Below are positions 44,436-53,628 of a stretch of 64,000 bases of DNA, piece by piece. The stretch is from Nocardiopsis sp. TSRI0078 (GTDB lineage Bacteria > Actinomycetota > Actinomycetes > Streptosporangiales > Streptosporangiaceae): contig NZ_LWLB01000001.1 of assembly GCF_001905145.1 (NCBI RefSeq), positions 620,001-684,000 on the forward strand. The letters run 5' to 3'. Position 1 is the stretch's first letter, and the number at the start of each line of letters is the position of its first letter. Below the pieces are notes generated by a model that was given only the letters and a program-made list of their open reading frames with translations, did not search any database and was not told the DNA's origin. The translations under genes and the position numbers were made by a program.

Positions 44436-47054
44436 TCAGGTACGCATGGGAGCCGTCAGGACCACCACTCCCACCACTACGGCGTCCTGTTCCGAGTGGA
44501 TTCGGATATCCGTTTCCCGACCGAGCACCGGGTCGAATCTGACCACGTCAGTACCGAACGCGTGGAGGCCCCCTGCGCCCCACGGACCGAACCGGTGAAC
44601 GCGTTGTCGGCCTCCCCGCGTCCGCCGGTCGGCGCGGTGACGGGTCCGCCCAGCCCGGCGTCGCCCTCCCAGGCCACCACGTCGAGACGGGCGGGCACCG
44701 CGGCGGGCAGCAGTCCCGAGGCCGCGAAGGGCCCGCTCCCCCCGCCTTGGAAGACCGTCCGGGCCTCGTCCAGGACCATCACCTGCTGGTACGAGCCCGC
44801 CTCCGGGTCCTCCAGCACGACCACCAGGCTCCAGCCCGCGTAGAGGCCGCGCCCCTCGCGCGCGGGCGTGTCCGCGACCCACCACTGGCCGCCGCCGTGG
44901 GTCCGCAACAGGTCGGTGACCTCGACGAAGGCCTGGTAGGCGGGGTAGCCGGGAAGCTCCGTGACACGGGTGTCCGTGGCGGTGACGGTGCGGTAGGAGG
45001 CCATCCCCGGACCCTTGGCACGGGCATCGGGTGCGTCGGCGCCCCCGGCGCCGGAGAAGTGCGGTCCCGCCCAGCGCACCCTGCCGCCCTCGGGGAGTTC
45101 CCAGGTCGCGGAACTGGACGCGGTGGTGGTGGGATCGTGGTCGGCGTCCAGCGGGACCATCGTCCAGTGGTCGTTGTCCAGGAGCGGGCCCTGCCGGAGC
45201 CGCGCCCGCGCGCAGGGGTCCGCGGGCGGCTCGCCGTCGGCCTCCGGGGACGGGCCGGGTTCACCGCGGCCGCTCCCCTCCGGCTCCTCCTCACCGGTCC
45301 CCCCGCCGGGATTCGTGGGCACATCGTTGTCCGACGCACCCGCGTTCCCTTCAGAACTCCCTTTGCCACCTTCTCTCTCAGCGGTCACACCTCCCTCGGG
45401 GGACGCCTCCGGCTTCGGATCCGGCTGTTCCGTATCCGGGGATTCGGAGATGTCCGGCGACCGACCGCGATCATCGTCGGCGGAGCCGGGGAACGTGCCG
45501 TCGGCGGAGGGCTCCGGGAGCGGGACGGTTCTCGGTGAGGTCGGGACACGGGGCCGCTCCGACCACGGTCACAGCCACCACTCCCTCGGCCTCCCCTCGG
45601 GTTCGGCACAGGTCATCAACGCGTTGCCGACGCTCTCGGCGCGCACCCGGCCCGCCGTGGCGTAGCGCGCCGCGACGCCCTCGGCGCCCACGCCCCTCCT
45701 CCCGGCCGCCGTGGCGGACACGTCGCCGGAGGACACCGACACCGTGGCGGGCACGCCGACGTCGGCGTCCGGGGCCACGCGCACGTCGATGAACTGGGTG
45801 CTGTCCTCCTCCGCGGCCATCCCCGGGCGCACGCAGCGGCCGCCGCCGCTGCCCGCGGAGCAGCTCCAGTCACCGTGGCCGACCGCCATGGGAACCGCGT
45901 TTCCGGCCCCGCCGGAGGAGACCATCTCGACCCCCGGGGGCAGGGTGAGCAGGGCGACGACGTCCTCGGGGGCGTGGGCCCCCATGTTGCACACGTCCAT
46001 GACCATGATCCCGTCGCTGCCCGGGAGCAGCGCGCCGACCGGATCGACGCCGACCGCGAACAGGGGGTGGGAGCCTCCTCCCCCGGGACCTCCTCCTCCG
46101 GCACGTCCGCGGGCGGTACCGCGGGCGGGGACTCCGGGGCCTCCTGCTCCGCGGGTTCCTCCGGCGGACCCTGCGGGCCCGGGGGCGGGCCTCCGCGGGA
46201 GGCGGATCGCCAGCGGCGCGACATCCGGCCCCACCAGGCGCCCGCGGCCGTACCGCCGGGGGTGGTGGCGAGGTAGCCCGCCGCGCCCGCGCCGGCCATC
46301 AGCGGCAGGACGACCCCGCGCAGGCCGGCGTTGACGTCCATCAGTTCCGCGTACACCTCGCGGCAGTCCGCGCAGGCGTCCAGGTGCCGGTCGACCTTGG
46401 CGGTGTCCCGCCTGGCCAGGCCGCCCCGGACGTGTGAGCCGAGCAGGCCGAGGACCGGACGGCAGGGCTCGGCGGCTCCCCCGCCCGCCAGGTGCATCTG
46501 GAGGTAGGCCTGGCGCAGGCCCTCCCGTGCCCGGTAGGCCAGGGCCGCGACGCCGTTGGGCTTCGTCCCGAGCAGGGGCGCGGCCTCGGCCGGTTTGGCC
46601 CCCTCGATCTCGGTGTGCCAGAGCACCGACTGCCAGCGCTCGGGAAGGGAGAGGAAGGCCCGGGCGATCAGGGAGCGCTCCAGCCCCTCCAGGGCCGGGT
46701 CGACGAAGGGTTGGCCGGGGGCGAGGCTCTCCAGGTCGTCGGTGGCGATCTGGCGCCTGTCCCCGCGCCCCCGGCCGTAGGCGGCGTTGCGGACGGCGGT
46801 GAGCAGGTAGGGGCGGAAGGCGTCCTCGGGCCCCTGCCCCGCTGGATGACGCTGAGCACGCGGGTGAACGCCTCGGCGACGGCGTCCTCCGCCTCCGCCT
46901 CGCCCCGCATCAGCTGTCTGGCGAGTCCTCGGGCCGCCGCGGCATGGCTTTCGTAGAGGACGCCGTAGGCGCCGGTGTCGCCGTCGCGGACCCGCTGGAT
47001 GAACTCAGCGTCTTCGATCGGTGCCTCTGCGCGGTGGTCGGGGGCGTCGCTCAC
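44436..47054 (-). pseudogene. ECF sigma factor with fused zinc finger, membrane helix and extracellular beta domains, frameshifted
   Basis: It starts at GTG 47054 (AAGGA upstream). In order: sigma region 2 (F-I-Q-R-V-R-D-G-D-T-G-A-Y), region 4 (L-P-E-R-W-Q-S-V-L-W-H-T), a zf-HC2 motif (HLDACADCREVYAEL), one membrane helix (V-V-L-P-L-M-A-G-A-G-A-A-G-Y), an acidic/Pro linker, and DUF11-like extracellular beta segments. These lie in different frames. Single-base losses in C runs at 46837-46840, 46080-46084 and 44569-44573 restore the protein. An in-frame TGA at 45569-45571 (or two compensating indels) also interrupts it. Restored length is about 873 residues. It resembles ECF groups with fused anti-sigma-like extensions. 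It is either a pseudogene or affected by homopolymer errors. Confidence 0.7.
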
Positions 47055-47250
47055 CCGGCGTCCTTTCTGGAGACTGCGCCACAAGCCAGGAGAACGCTGG
47101 TTCGGCGTCGGAGGACACGTGCTCGAGAAAATATCCCGCATCCGCGTCACAGCCGCCACCGATCTCCGTAATCAGAAGGGGGTCCGGGGAACGACGTACG
47201 GACGCGGTGCGCCGGCCCCGTGGAGAGGGCCGACGATGTGGAGCTGTGCC

Positions 47251-47994
47251 ATGGGTGATGCCGAGGTGGGAGCCGGGACGGGGGACCGTGCGGTCCGCGC
47301 CCCGCAACTGCGCGCCCCGTGGGGGCGGAGGATCCGGGAGGCGGGGTGGGAGCCGCCCGAGGAGTGGTGGACACCGACGGTGAACGCGGTGTGCGACGCC
47401 TTCGCCTCCGGAAGCGACCTGGTCGGGCCCTGTAGGCGCCTGGGAGAGGCGAGGGCCCGTCTGGGGACGGGGATCGGGCAGAGCCTGGACGGCCTGTCGG
47501 TGTTCACGGCGCTGGCCGGATGGCACAGCCCTCCGCTGGCCCTGGTCCGGGCACTGGCCGAGGGGTGGGCCGACGCGGGTCCCGGCCGGGAGTCCTGCCA
47601 GGACCCGCTGACCGGCCTGGCCACCGCCGGGTACCTGCGTACCCGGCTCGGCGAGCTGTACCGGAGCACGGGCGGGGGCGCGCCGCCCGCCACGGGGTAC
47701 CGGTTGGTGGTCGTGGTGCTGGGCCCGGCGGCGGACCCGTGGCAGCGTGCCGCGAGGCTGAGCGTGCTCAGCCACGAGCTGTGCCGGTTCTTCACCCGCG
47801 GGGAGTCGGTGTGCCTGCTCGGCCGGGGCCGGATCGCGGTGGTCGCGCCCGAGTCAGACGGACTGGACCGGGAGCTGGGCGGGCTGTGCCGGGGAACCGC
47901 GTGGGAGTACGGCGCGGCCGTCTGGGCGGTGGCCCTGCCGCCCGCGTACGAGGAGGCGTGGGACCTGGTCGCCGGCCTGGAGAGGCCGGGATGA
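47251..47994 (+). CDS. Degenerate GGDEF-like domain protein
   Basis: 247 residues from ATG 47251 (GGAG seven bases upstream); an ATG at 47236 is an alternative. The first 120 residues are helical with no known motif. Then DPLTGLATAGYLRTRLGELY is the classic entry to GGDEF diguanylate-cyclase domains, followed by Y-R-L-V-V-V-V-L-G. Where GGDEF should stand the protein reads C-L-L-G-R-G-R-I-A-V-V-A, so metal/GTP catalysis is not expected. It may be a ligand-binding or structural relic. It is divergent from the broken sigma-factor gene across 196 bases. Confidence 0.65.
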   Translation: MGDAEVGAGTGDRAVRAPQLRAPWGRRIREAGWEPPEEWWTPTVNAVCDAFASGSDLVGPCRRLGEARARLGTGIGQSLDGLSVFTALAGWHSPPLALVRALAEGWADAGPGRESCQDPLTGLATAGYLRTRLGELYRSTGGGAPPATGYRLVVVVLGPAADPWQRAARLSVLSHELCRFFTRGESVCLLGRGRIAVVAPESDGLDRELGGLCRGTAWEYGAAVWAVALPPAYEEAWDLVAGLERPG

Positions 47995-48189
47995 CCCCGT
48001 GACGCCGTCCCGACGCCGCACGGCCCCGTTCTGAGCGGCCCGGCGCAGGGGACGGTAGCCGACCGGTTCCGGTGGATCCGTTGAGGGGACGGACCCGACC
48101 GGTCGGCGGAAGGGGGCGCCGCACGGCGGTGCCCCGGAGGCGCGTCCGTGAGGGGAGGCGGGCGCGCCTCCCTTCCTGTCACCCGGCCA

Positions 48190-49390
48190 CGGGGCCAACC
48201 GGGGTTGAGCCGTCCTCCGGTGGCGGTGAAGACGGCGCACCGCCAGGAAGAGGCCGGGATCCGCTTCACGGCGGCGATCCGCTGCTCGTATCCGCCCGGC
48301 ACGGGGGGTGTGCCCGTCGTTCACCGCATCGATCCAGGACTCGATCCCCGGGGTCCTCGGCACCTCGGACCCCGGCCGCGGGGGCTCCGGCCGTGCGGAA
48401 GCGTCCGGGGGCCGGGGGCTCCTCCCGGAGCGTGCCCTGGACCCGTTCCGGACGCCCGGTGACCGGCTCGGACGCGGCCGGGCCGTCCTCGGACGCGGTG
48501 GCGGAGGGTGCTGCCTCCTGGGGTGCGGGGGCTGCCTCTGCTCCGGCTCCCGCCGTCCCCGTCCCGGGAGCGGACGGGGAGGAGTCCCGGTGTGCCGGGG
48601 AGGCCTCGCCCTCCGGGCCCTCCTGCCGCTCCCGTTCCTCCTTCTTCCGGGCACGCCGGTCGGCGCCGAGGACCAGGAAGACGTCCGTCTCCTCGGCGTC
48701 GGGGTTGCGCGAGTCCTCCTCACCCCACGGGCTGACGGTCGGCGGATCGGCGGGACGCGGCGGACCGACCTTCCGGGGCTCACGGCTCTGTCCGCAGGCC
48801 TCCCCGGAGCGTGACGCGCCGGAGGGCAGTGACGTCCCGGACCACGCGCGGGCGGGCGGGACCTTCTCCTGGCGCTCCGGTGTCGGGGAGGACGCCTGGC
48901 CGCGTGCGGGCTCCGGGAGCGGGGCTTCCGGAGGCCGCACGGGAAGGGCGCGGTGGGAGGGGAGGAAGGAGTGGCCGCCGCGCCCTGGTGTGGGGGCACG
49001 TCGGCGGCCGGCTCCCGCCACGGCTGCCGGGACTGGGGCTGCGGAGCCCGACGGTGGTTGGTGCGGATGGGGCTGGCACGACTGCTGCGGCCCCGATGCC
49101 TGTTGGTGCGGTTGGGGCTGATGTGGCTGATGTAATCGCTGTGGTCCGGACAGCGGTTGCTGTTGAGGCGGCTGCGATGGATACGGCTGCTGCGGGCCGG
49201 ACAGCGGCTGCTGCCGGGGCTGCGGCGCGGGCATGGGCGCCCCGGACAGGAAGGCCTCGGCCACCGAGTCCTGGACGAAGGCACGCGGCGGTGCCACTCC
49301 CCCGGGCGCCGTCGGGGCCGCTGCGGTCCCGAGTGCCCCGACGGTGCCATCCGGTTCGGACCGGTGGGCCCGTGCGGTCCGGGCGGCTCG
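48190..49390 (-). pseudogene. Fragmented Pro/Gln-rich EspI/ParA-like ORF (ESX-associated, tentative)
   Basis: Minus-strand codon bias supports a gene reading R-A-F-V-Q-D-S-V-A-E-A-F-L-S-G-A-P. A Gln/Pro/His-rich region with S-G-P-Q repeats follows, then DAEETDVFLVLGADRRARKK. Near 48350 the sense passes to another frame (TPGIESWIDAVNDGHTP), then near 48300 to a third (GGYEQRIAAVKRIPASSW, A-V-F-T-A-T-G-G), which stops being protein-like near 48190, where a Walker A would be expected. A long Pro-rich N-terminus before a ParA-like P-loop is the plan of EspI-type proteins of type VII secretion loci, and the next fragment is EccC. The family assignment is an inference. Confidence 0.4.
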
Positions 49391-49418
49391 ACGGCGTGGG
49401 GACCGCCGGCTGTCGGCC

Positions 49419-50141
49419 CGTGTCCTGCCCGCGGCGGAGTCGGAGCCCGGGGCCGTGCCGATCGGCGTGGACGAGCGCGCGCTGGAGCCGGTCCTGCTCG
49501 ACCTGTTCGAACGCGACCAGAACCTGCTGGTCATGGGGGACGGGGAGTGCGGCAAGACCGACCTGCTGCGGCTGGTCGCCGAGAGGCTGGTGGAGCGCTA
49601 CTCCTCGGACGAGGCCGTGTTCGCGGTGATGGACCCGCGCCGGACCCTGCGGGGCGTGGTGCCCGGCGAGTACATGGGCGGGTACGCGAGCGGCCCGCGG
49701 GTGTGCGCGGGGCTGGTGGGCGGCGTGGTCAAGGAGGTGGAGGGCCGCCTGTCCGGGGACGGGGACGTCGACTCCCTGGAACCAGGATCGTTCAAGGGCC
49801 CGCGCATCGCGGTGCTCGCCGACGACTACGACGTGCTCACCACGGCGGGCCAGAAGCCGCTGGTGCCGTTCGTGCCCAACGGCCGCGACATCGGTCTGCG
49901 CTTCGTGGTGGCGCGCCGGGTGGCCGGAGCGGGGCGCGGCATGTACGACCCGCTGGTGCAGGCCATGCGCGGGATCTGCACGAGCGCCCTGGTGATGTCC
50001 GGCGACCGCGGCGAGGGCCAGCTGCTGCCCCGGGTGTACGCGGCCAACCGGCCCGCCGGACGCGGCAGGTGGATCACCCGCGGCGGCTCCCCGCGGCTGA
50101 TCCAGACCGCGCTGCGCGAACCGCGCGAGGCGGGTGAGTGA
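49419..50141 (+). pseudogene. EccC C-terminal ATPase domain fragment (type VII secretion), 5'-truncated
   Basis: About 240 residues ending at 50141 match the third FtsK/SpoIIIE-like ATPase domain of EccC. Landmarks are VPIGVDERALEPVLLDLF, Walker A-like G-D-G-E-C-G-K-T-D-L-L-R, MDPRRTLRGVVPGEYMGGYA, VLADDYDVLTT and F-V-V-A-R-R-V-A-G. EccC is normally around 1300 residues with a membrane anchor and three ATPase domains; here everything upstream is missing and an opposite-strand ORF begins. The frame is open back to 49233 but without similarity. It is most likely the relic of a deleted ESX locus; a free-standing domain gene cannot be excluded. Confidence 0.72.
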
Positions 50142-50325
50142 CCCTCACCGGGGCTTCGAGCGCCCGCCGGAGCGGATGGCCGGAGCCCCGGAGAGCCGCC
50201 GTCCCCACCAACCTCCTCGGCCTCCGCGGCATCGGACAGACCGTGCGCCGGGGCCGGCCCCCGGCCCTTCCGTTCCCTGACGCCGTCACACACGGCACAT
50301 CCCCGACGACACCGACAGGAGCACC

Positions 50326-51054
50326 ATGCAGCCCCCGTCCCAGCCCTTCGACCACGGCCGCACGCCGGAGGACCCATCCCCGCAGTCGGGTGGCGGTGTC
50401 CGTTTCGATCCCGCGCCCCCGTATCCGGCTCCCGGCCACCCCGCGCCCGCGTACCAGCAGGACCCGCGGGGCCGGTACCCCGCTCCGGACCACGGCCTCC
50501 AGGGCCGCCAGGGCTACTACCCCCCGCCGCGGAACTGGCTCCCTCCGACGCTCACCGACCCGGGGCAGTGGAGCCCGGCCCAGCCGCAGGTCGGCCTCGC
50601 CGATCCGGGGATGCGCTTCGCGGCCCGGGCCATCGACACGCTCGCCTTCGTCATCCTCTGGTTCCTCATGATGATGCTGGGAACGGGGATCAGCGTGGCC
50701 CTCGGCGGCGGTGAGATCGAGGGCGGTGCCTCGAACGTCTTCATGGTGTTCGCCGTCTTCAACTTCTTCCTGATGCCCGTCGTGGTGGAGTGGCTCCAGG
50801 TCCGCATGTGGGGCCGTTCGATCGGCAAGATGCTGCTGGGGTTGTGGGTGGTGCGCTCCGACGGCGGCGGAAGGGTCACCGCCGGCCGCGCACTGGTCCG
50901 CGCGCTGCTCTACGCTCCCGGGCACACCAACCCGGTCAACTGGCTTCTGCCCTGGTCGCTCACCAACGTCCTCTGGTCCCTGCGCGACAAGACGCTGCGG
51001 CAGTGCCTCCACGACAAGGCGGCGGGAACCGTGGTCGTCCAGGTCCGCCGGTAG
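50326..51054 (+). CDS. RDD-family membrane protein with Pro/Tyr-rich N-terminus
   Basis: 242 residues from ATG 50326 (AGGAG upstream). The first 90 residues are Pro/Tyr/Gln-rich and disordered. The RDD domain follows: GMRFAARAIDTLAFVILWFL (Arg-Asp pair), a second helix F-M-V-F-A-V-F-N-F-F-L, and W-G-R-S-I-G-K-M-L-L-G-L-W-V-V-R, with L-H-D-K-A-A-G-T-V-V at the end. RDD proteins are small membrane proteins of uncertain, possibly transport, function. In actinobacteria they often lie in or near ESX clusters, consistent with the EccC fragment 185 bases upstream. Confidence 0.85.
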   Translation: MQPPSQPFDHGRTPEDPSPQSGGGVRFDPAPPYPAPGHPAPAYQQDPRGRYPAPDHGLQGRQGYYPPPRNWLPPTLTDPGQWSPAQPQVGLADPGMRFAARAIDTLAFVILWFLMMMLGTGISVALGGGEIEGGASNVFMVFAVFNFFLMPVVVEWLQVRMWGRSIGKMLLGLWVVRSDGGGRVTAGRALVRALLYAPGHTNPVNWLLPWSLTNVLWSLRDKTLRQCLHDKAAGTVVVQVRR

Positions 51055-51286
51055 CGGCACCGCCGAACTCCCGGTCCGGTCTCCTGGAGCGCCCTCGGGC
51101 CGGGAGCACCGGTGGTCCCAGGAATCTGCGTCATCACGAGTTCTACTACTGAGTGCCGCTTCCTGGCCGCAGCCGGCCAGAGCGGCCCGCCCCACCGGGA
51201 CTCGTGACGCCGAACCAACCGCGGACGTGCTGTGTCATGGGCACCTGACAGGAAACCACAGGAAACCGGACAGCCCCGAAAGGCCC

Positions 51287-51321
51287 TTGGGCGCCGACGG
51301 CCGTCCTGGTAATTTCACGAT
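51287..51321 (+). promoter_or_regulatory. Candidate promoter giving a leaderless transcript
   Basis: TTGGGC (51287-51292), a 17-base spacer and TAATTT (51310-51315) end six bases before the ATG at 51322. No ribosome-binding site is present. The spacing would start transcription at or very near the A of the ATG, a common arrangement in actinobacteria. Confidence 0.5.
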
Positions 51322-51906
51322 ATGACGCGATTCGTGGGGTTCCTCATCGGCGCGGGTTTCGGCCTGGCCTTCGTCCTCGCCAACTCCGGCCCGCCGCTCG
51401 ATCCCGCCGTCGCCCTCGTGCTGCGCGTCCTCGCGGTCGCGGCGCTCCTCGCTGTCATCGCGCTGGTCGTGGTCCTCGGACGCGGGTCCAACCCAGGCCC
51501 CGGGACCGCCTCCGCCCATGAGGGGCCGCGAATGCGGTTCGGTCCCTTCTACGGCGTGGTCGTGGTCCTGGAGGCCGTCCTGCTGTTCGGCGGCATCCAG
51601 GTGCTGCGCGCCCTGGACGCGCCCATGCAGGCCAACGTCGCCTGGATCGCCCTCACCGTCGGACTGCACTTCTTCCCCCTGGCCTGGTACTGGCGGACCC
51701 GCTCGATCCTGGGCGCCGCCGTCTACATGACGGTGCTCGGCGCCGTCGGCCTGGCGATGGCCTTCACCGGACACCCGGACTGGGTGCCCCTCGTCAGTGG
51801 CGTGGTCACCGGGATCGGCATGCTGGCCGGCATCCTGGTCTCACTCGCCCTTATGAACAAAGCCGTCGGTGCCTCCGCCGACACGCCGACGACGCGCTCG
51901 TCCTAG
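51322..51906 (+). CDS. Polytopic membrane protein of unknown function
   Basis: 194 residues. There are about six hydrophobic segments (F-L-I-G-A-G-F-G-L-A-F-V-L; VLRVLAVAALLAVIALVVVL; F-Y-G-V-V-V-V-L-E-A-V-L-L-F; W-I-A-L-T-V-G-L-H-F-F-P; ILGAAVYMTVLGAVGLAMAF; V-V-T-G-I-G-M-L-A-G-I-L). There is a short hydrophilic loop after the second and a polar tail. No family was recognised. Translation is probably leaderless. The stop codon lies at the very edge of the adjacent IS-like element: its TAG includes the first bases of the left inverted repeat, so the insertion may have altered the natural C-terminus. Confidence 0.7.
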   Translation: MTRFVGFLIGAGFGLAFVLANSGPPLDPAVALVLRVLAVAALLAVIALVVVLGRGSNPGPGTASAHEGPRMRFGPFYGVVVVLEAVLLFGGIQVLRALDAPMQANVAWIALTVGLHFFPLAWYWRTRSILGAAVYMTVLGAVGLAMAFTGHPDWVPLVSGVVTGIGMLAGILVSLALMNKAVGASADTPTTRSS

Positions 51907-51971
51907 GGCGTGTTGCTGAACGCAGTCGTGGTGTCGCCGGTGAGGGGGCGTCGCGTCGACAGCATCGCGCC

Positions 51972-52883
51972 TCACTCGCCGAGCTGACCGTCGATCCAGG
52001 TATGGAGGTCCTCGAGCGCTGCGCTGGCCATGGGCGTCGGGTGCCCGGTGAAGCCATGAGGCGCGGCGGGGTAGATACGCAGGTCAACAGCGACGCCGGC
52101 TGCGGAAAGCTGCGCGGCCATGGCGAGGTTGTCGCGCAACAGGATGTCCTCTTCTCCAACGATGATCAGCACCGGAGGCAGGCTCGTCAGGTCGGCGTAG
52201 ACGGGAGAGAGGTCCGGGTGGGTGCGGTCGTGCGCCAGACCCGCGTAGGCCTGGATGAAGTACTCGTCGGCGATCAGACGTCCACTGGGTGTCTCTCCGC
52301 TGAGATCGTAGGTACCGAACTGCAATACCGCGGTGTTGAATGTGGACATGCCGCGGTCACGGAGACGAACGAGAGTCGTCATCGCGAGAGTGGCGCCCGC
52401 TGAGAACCCGCCGATGGCGAGGCAACGAGTTCCGAATCGGCTGACCGCGTGTTCTGCGAGCCATAATGCTGCGGTCTCGCAGTCGTCCGGTGCGGTCGGC
52501 CACGGATCTTCTGGCGCAAGCCGGTAATCGACACTGACGACCACGATGCCGAGGGTGTCTGCCAGGTCGCGGTTGCGGACATCGCCTGCCGCTGCTGATC
52601 CCGTGTAGAACCCACCGCCATGGACGTCTAGGAACACGCCTCTGGGGGCGGTCGACGTCGGAAAGTGAATTCTCACCGGGACCGCGCGGTCACCGTAGTC
52701 GGCTATTTCGACGTCCGCGGGAGGGTTCGATGGCGCGGGAGTTCTCGCCGCATCCCGGATGGACTGCAGCTCGTCCCAATTGCTCGGGCCCCGGCCCGTG
52801 CCGCGCTTCTCGTAGAACTCGCGGGTCGAGTCGACCAGGGGAAGTAGGCGCGGGTCGATCAGCTGGGACAGGCTGAGCTCCAT
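51972..52883 (-). CDS. HSL-type (family IV) alpha/beta hydrolase, IS cargo gene
   Basis: 303 residues from ATG 52883. It is a hormone-sensitive-lipase-like esterase: oxyanion HGGG at 88-91 (LDVHGGGFYTGS), nucleophile Ser161 in G-G-F-S-A-G-A, Asp246 in V-G-E-E-D-I-L-L and His274 in AAPHGFTG. V-D-Y-R-L-A-P-E is also conserved. It has no signal peptide, so it is a cytoplasmic esterase/lipase of unknown substrate. It overlaps the 3' end of the transposase remnant and lies between the element's inverted repeats. Codons are less G/C-biased than in neighbours (many A/T third positions), suggesting horizontal transfer with the element. Confidence 0.88.
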   Translation of the reverse strand: MELSLSQLIDPRLLPLVDSTREFYEKRGTGRGPSNWDELQSIRDAARTPAPSNPPADVEIADYGDRAVPVRIHFPTSTAPRGVFLDVHGGGFYTGSAAAGDVRNRDLADTLGIVVVSVDYRLAPEDPWPTAPDDCETAALWLAEHAVSRFGTRCLAIGGFSAGATLAMTTLVRLRDRGMSTFNTAVLQFGTYDLSGETPSGRLIADEYFIQAYAGLAHDRTHPDLSPVYADLTSLPPVLIIVGEEDILLRDNLAMAAQLSAAGVAVDLRIYPAAPHGFTGHPTPMASAALEDLHTWIDGQLGE

Positions 52884-53394
52884 AGACTCAGGCTATCAAG
52901 CCACCGTGATAGCCGGCCGTAGCCAGTGACCGGGGTGAACCACCCCCATAGGAGCGCTGCGGCGAGACAGAGGCCGGCGTGGTGGTTGCGGGCGGTCTTG
53001 TCCGAGCGCATCGCGATGCCGCGCCACTGCCTGAGCTTGTTGAAGCATCGTTCGACGATGTCGCGGCCGCGATAGCGGGCGCGTTGGTCGCCTCCGAAGC
53101 CGATCGTGCGACCCGGCTTCTTGTGGCGATGCGCGACCTGGTCATCGCGTTGGGGGATCGTCGCAGCGATCCCGCGTTCGCGCAGCCACGCGTGATCCGC
53201 CTTCGATGGATAGCCCCCATCGACAAGGACCCGGTCGGGTCGCGACCGCGGTCGGCTCCTTGTCCCGGCGACGCGTATCTCGCTGAGCATTGCCTGCAGC
53301 ATGCTCGTGTCGGCGTCCTGCCCGTCGACCTCACCGCCGGAAACAGCGGCCCGATCACGGCCCATGCCCCATCCGAGACCACATCACGCGACAT
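52859..53394 (-). pseudogene. IS5-family transposase, internally deleted and frameshifted
   Basis: The N-terminus M-S-R-D-V-V-S-D-G-A-W-A-V-I-G-P-L-F-P is intact at 53394, just inside the right inverted repeat. After about 30 residues the sense moves to another frame. It continues S-R-P-D-R-V-L-V-D-G-G-Y, RERGIAATIPQRDDQ and YRGRDIVERCFNKLRQWRGI, the C-terminal half of the DDE domain. The central part with the first catalytic Asp and about 100 residues is missing. Transposition would need an enzyme in trans. Confidence 0.8.
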
Positions 53395-53497
53395 TCGCCA
53401 AGACTCGCCCGCGCGACGCCGGAACGGGTTTAGCAACACGCCCTGGAGGACTGGTCATGAACGTTGCGGGTGTGGAGCAGGAGGTTCCGCACCCGTT

Positions 53498-53551
53498 GAT
53501 CTTGTACCTAGAGCGAGTTCGGGCGCCTGAACTCGCTCTAGGTGCAAGATC
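53498..53551. terminator. Long near-perfect hairpin beside the IS end
   Basis: GATCTTG-TA-CCTAGAGCGAGTTC pairs with GAACTCGCTCTAGG-TG-CAAGATC around an eight-base loop: a 7-bp and a 14-bp perfect stem split by a 2-base mismatch. It lies downstream of the GNAT gene stop and about 50 bases outside the IS right end. It may be a terminator or a relic of another small element. Confidence 0.5.
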
Positions 53552-53628
53552 ACGCCGGACGGGACCGTTCCAGCGAACCTTCGCGGTCACCGCACCGGGC
53601 CCACGGCCCCACCGGCCGCGGTGGGTCG

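Larger units (their letters stand above)
51905..53444. mobile_element. IS5-like element with alpha/beta-hydrolase cargo
   Basis: The left end AGGGCGTGTTGCTGAAC (51905-51921) and right end GTTTAGCAACACGCCCT (53428-53444) are inverted repeats matching at 16 of 17 bases. Inside are a decayed transposase (right) and an intact hydrolase gene (left), both on the minus strand. Base composition is visibly less G+C-rich than the flanks. I could not define a target-site duplication. Confidence 0.72.

Noticed and set aside
48072..49121. Plus-strand ORFs over the EspI-like region
   Set aside because: The minus strand has the better codon bias and an ordered protein-like sense; the plus frames are Ser/Arg/Gly low complexity.
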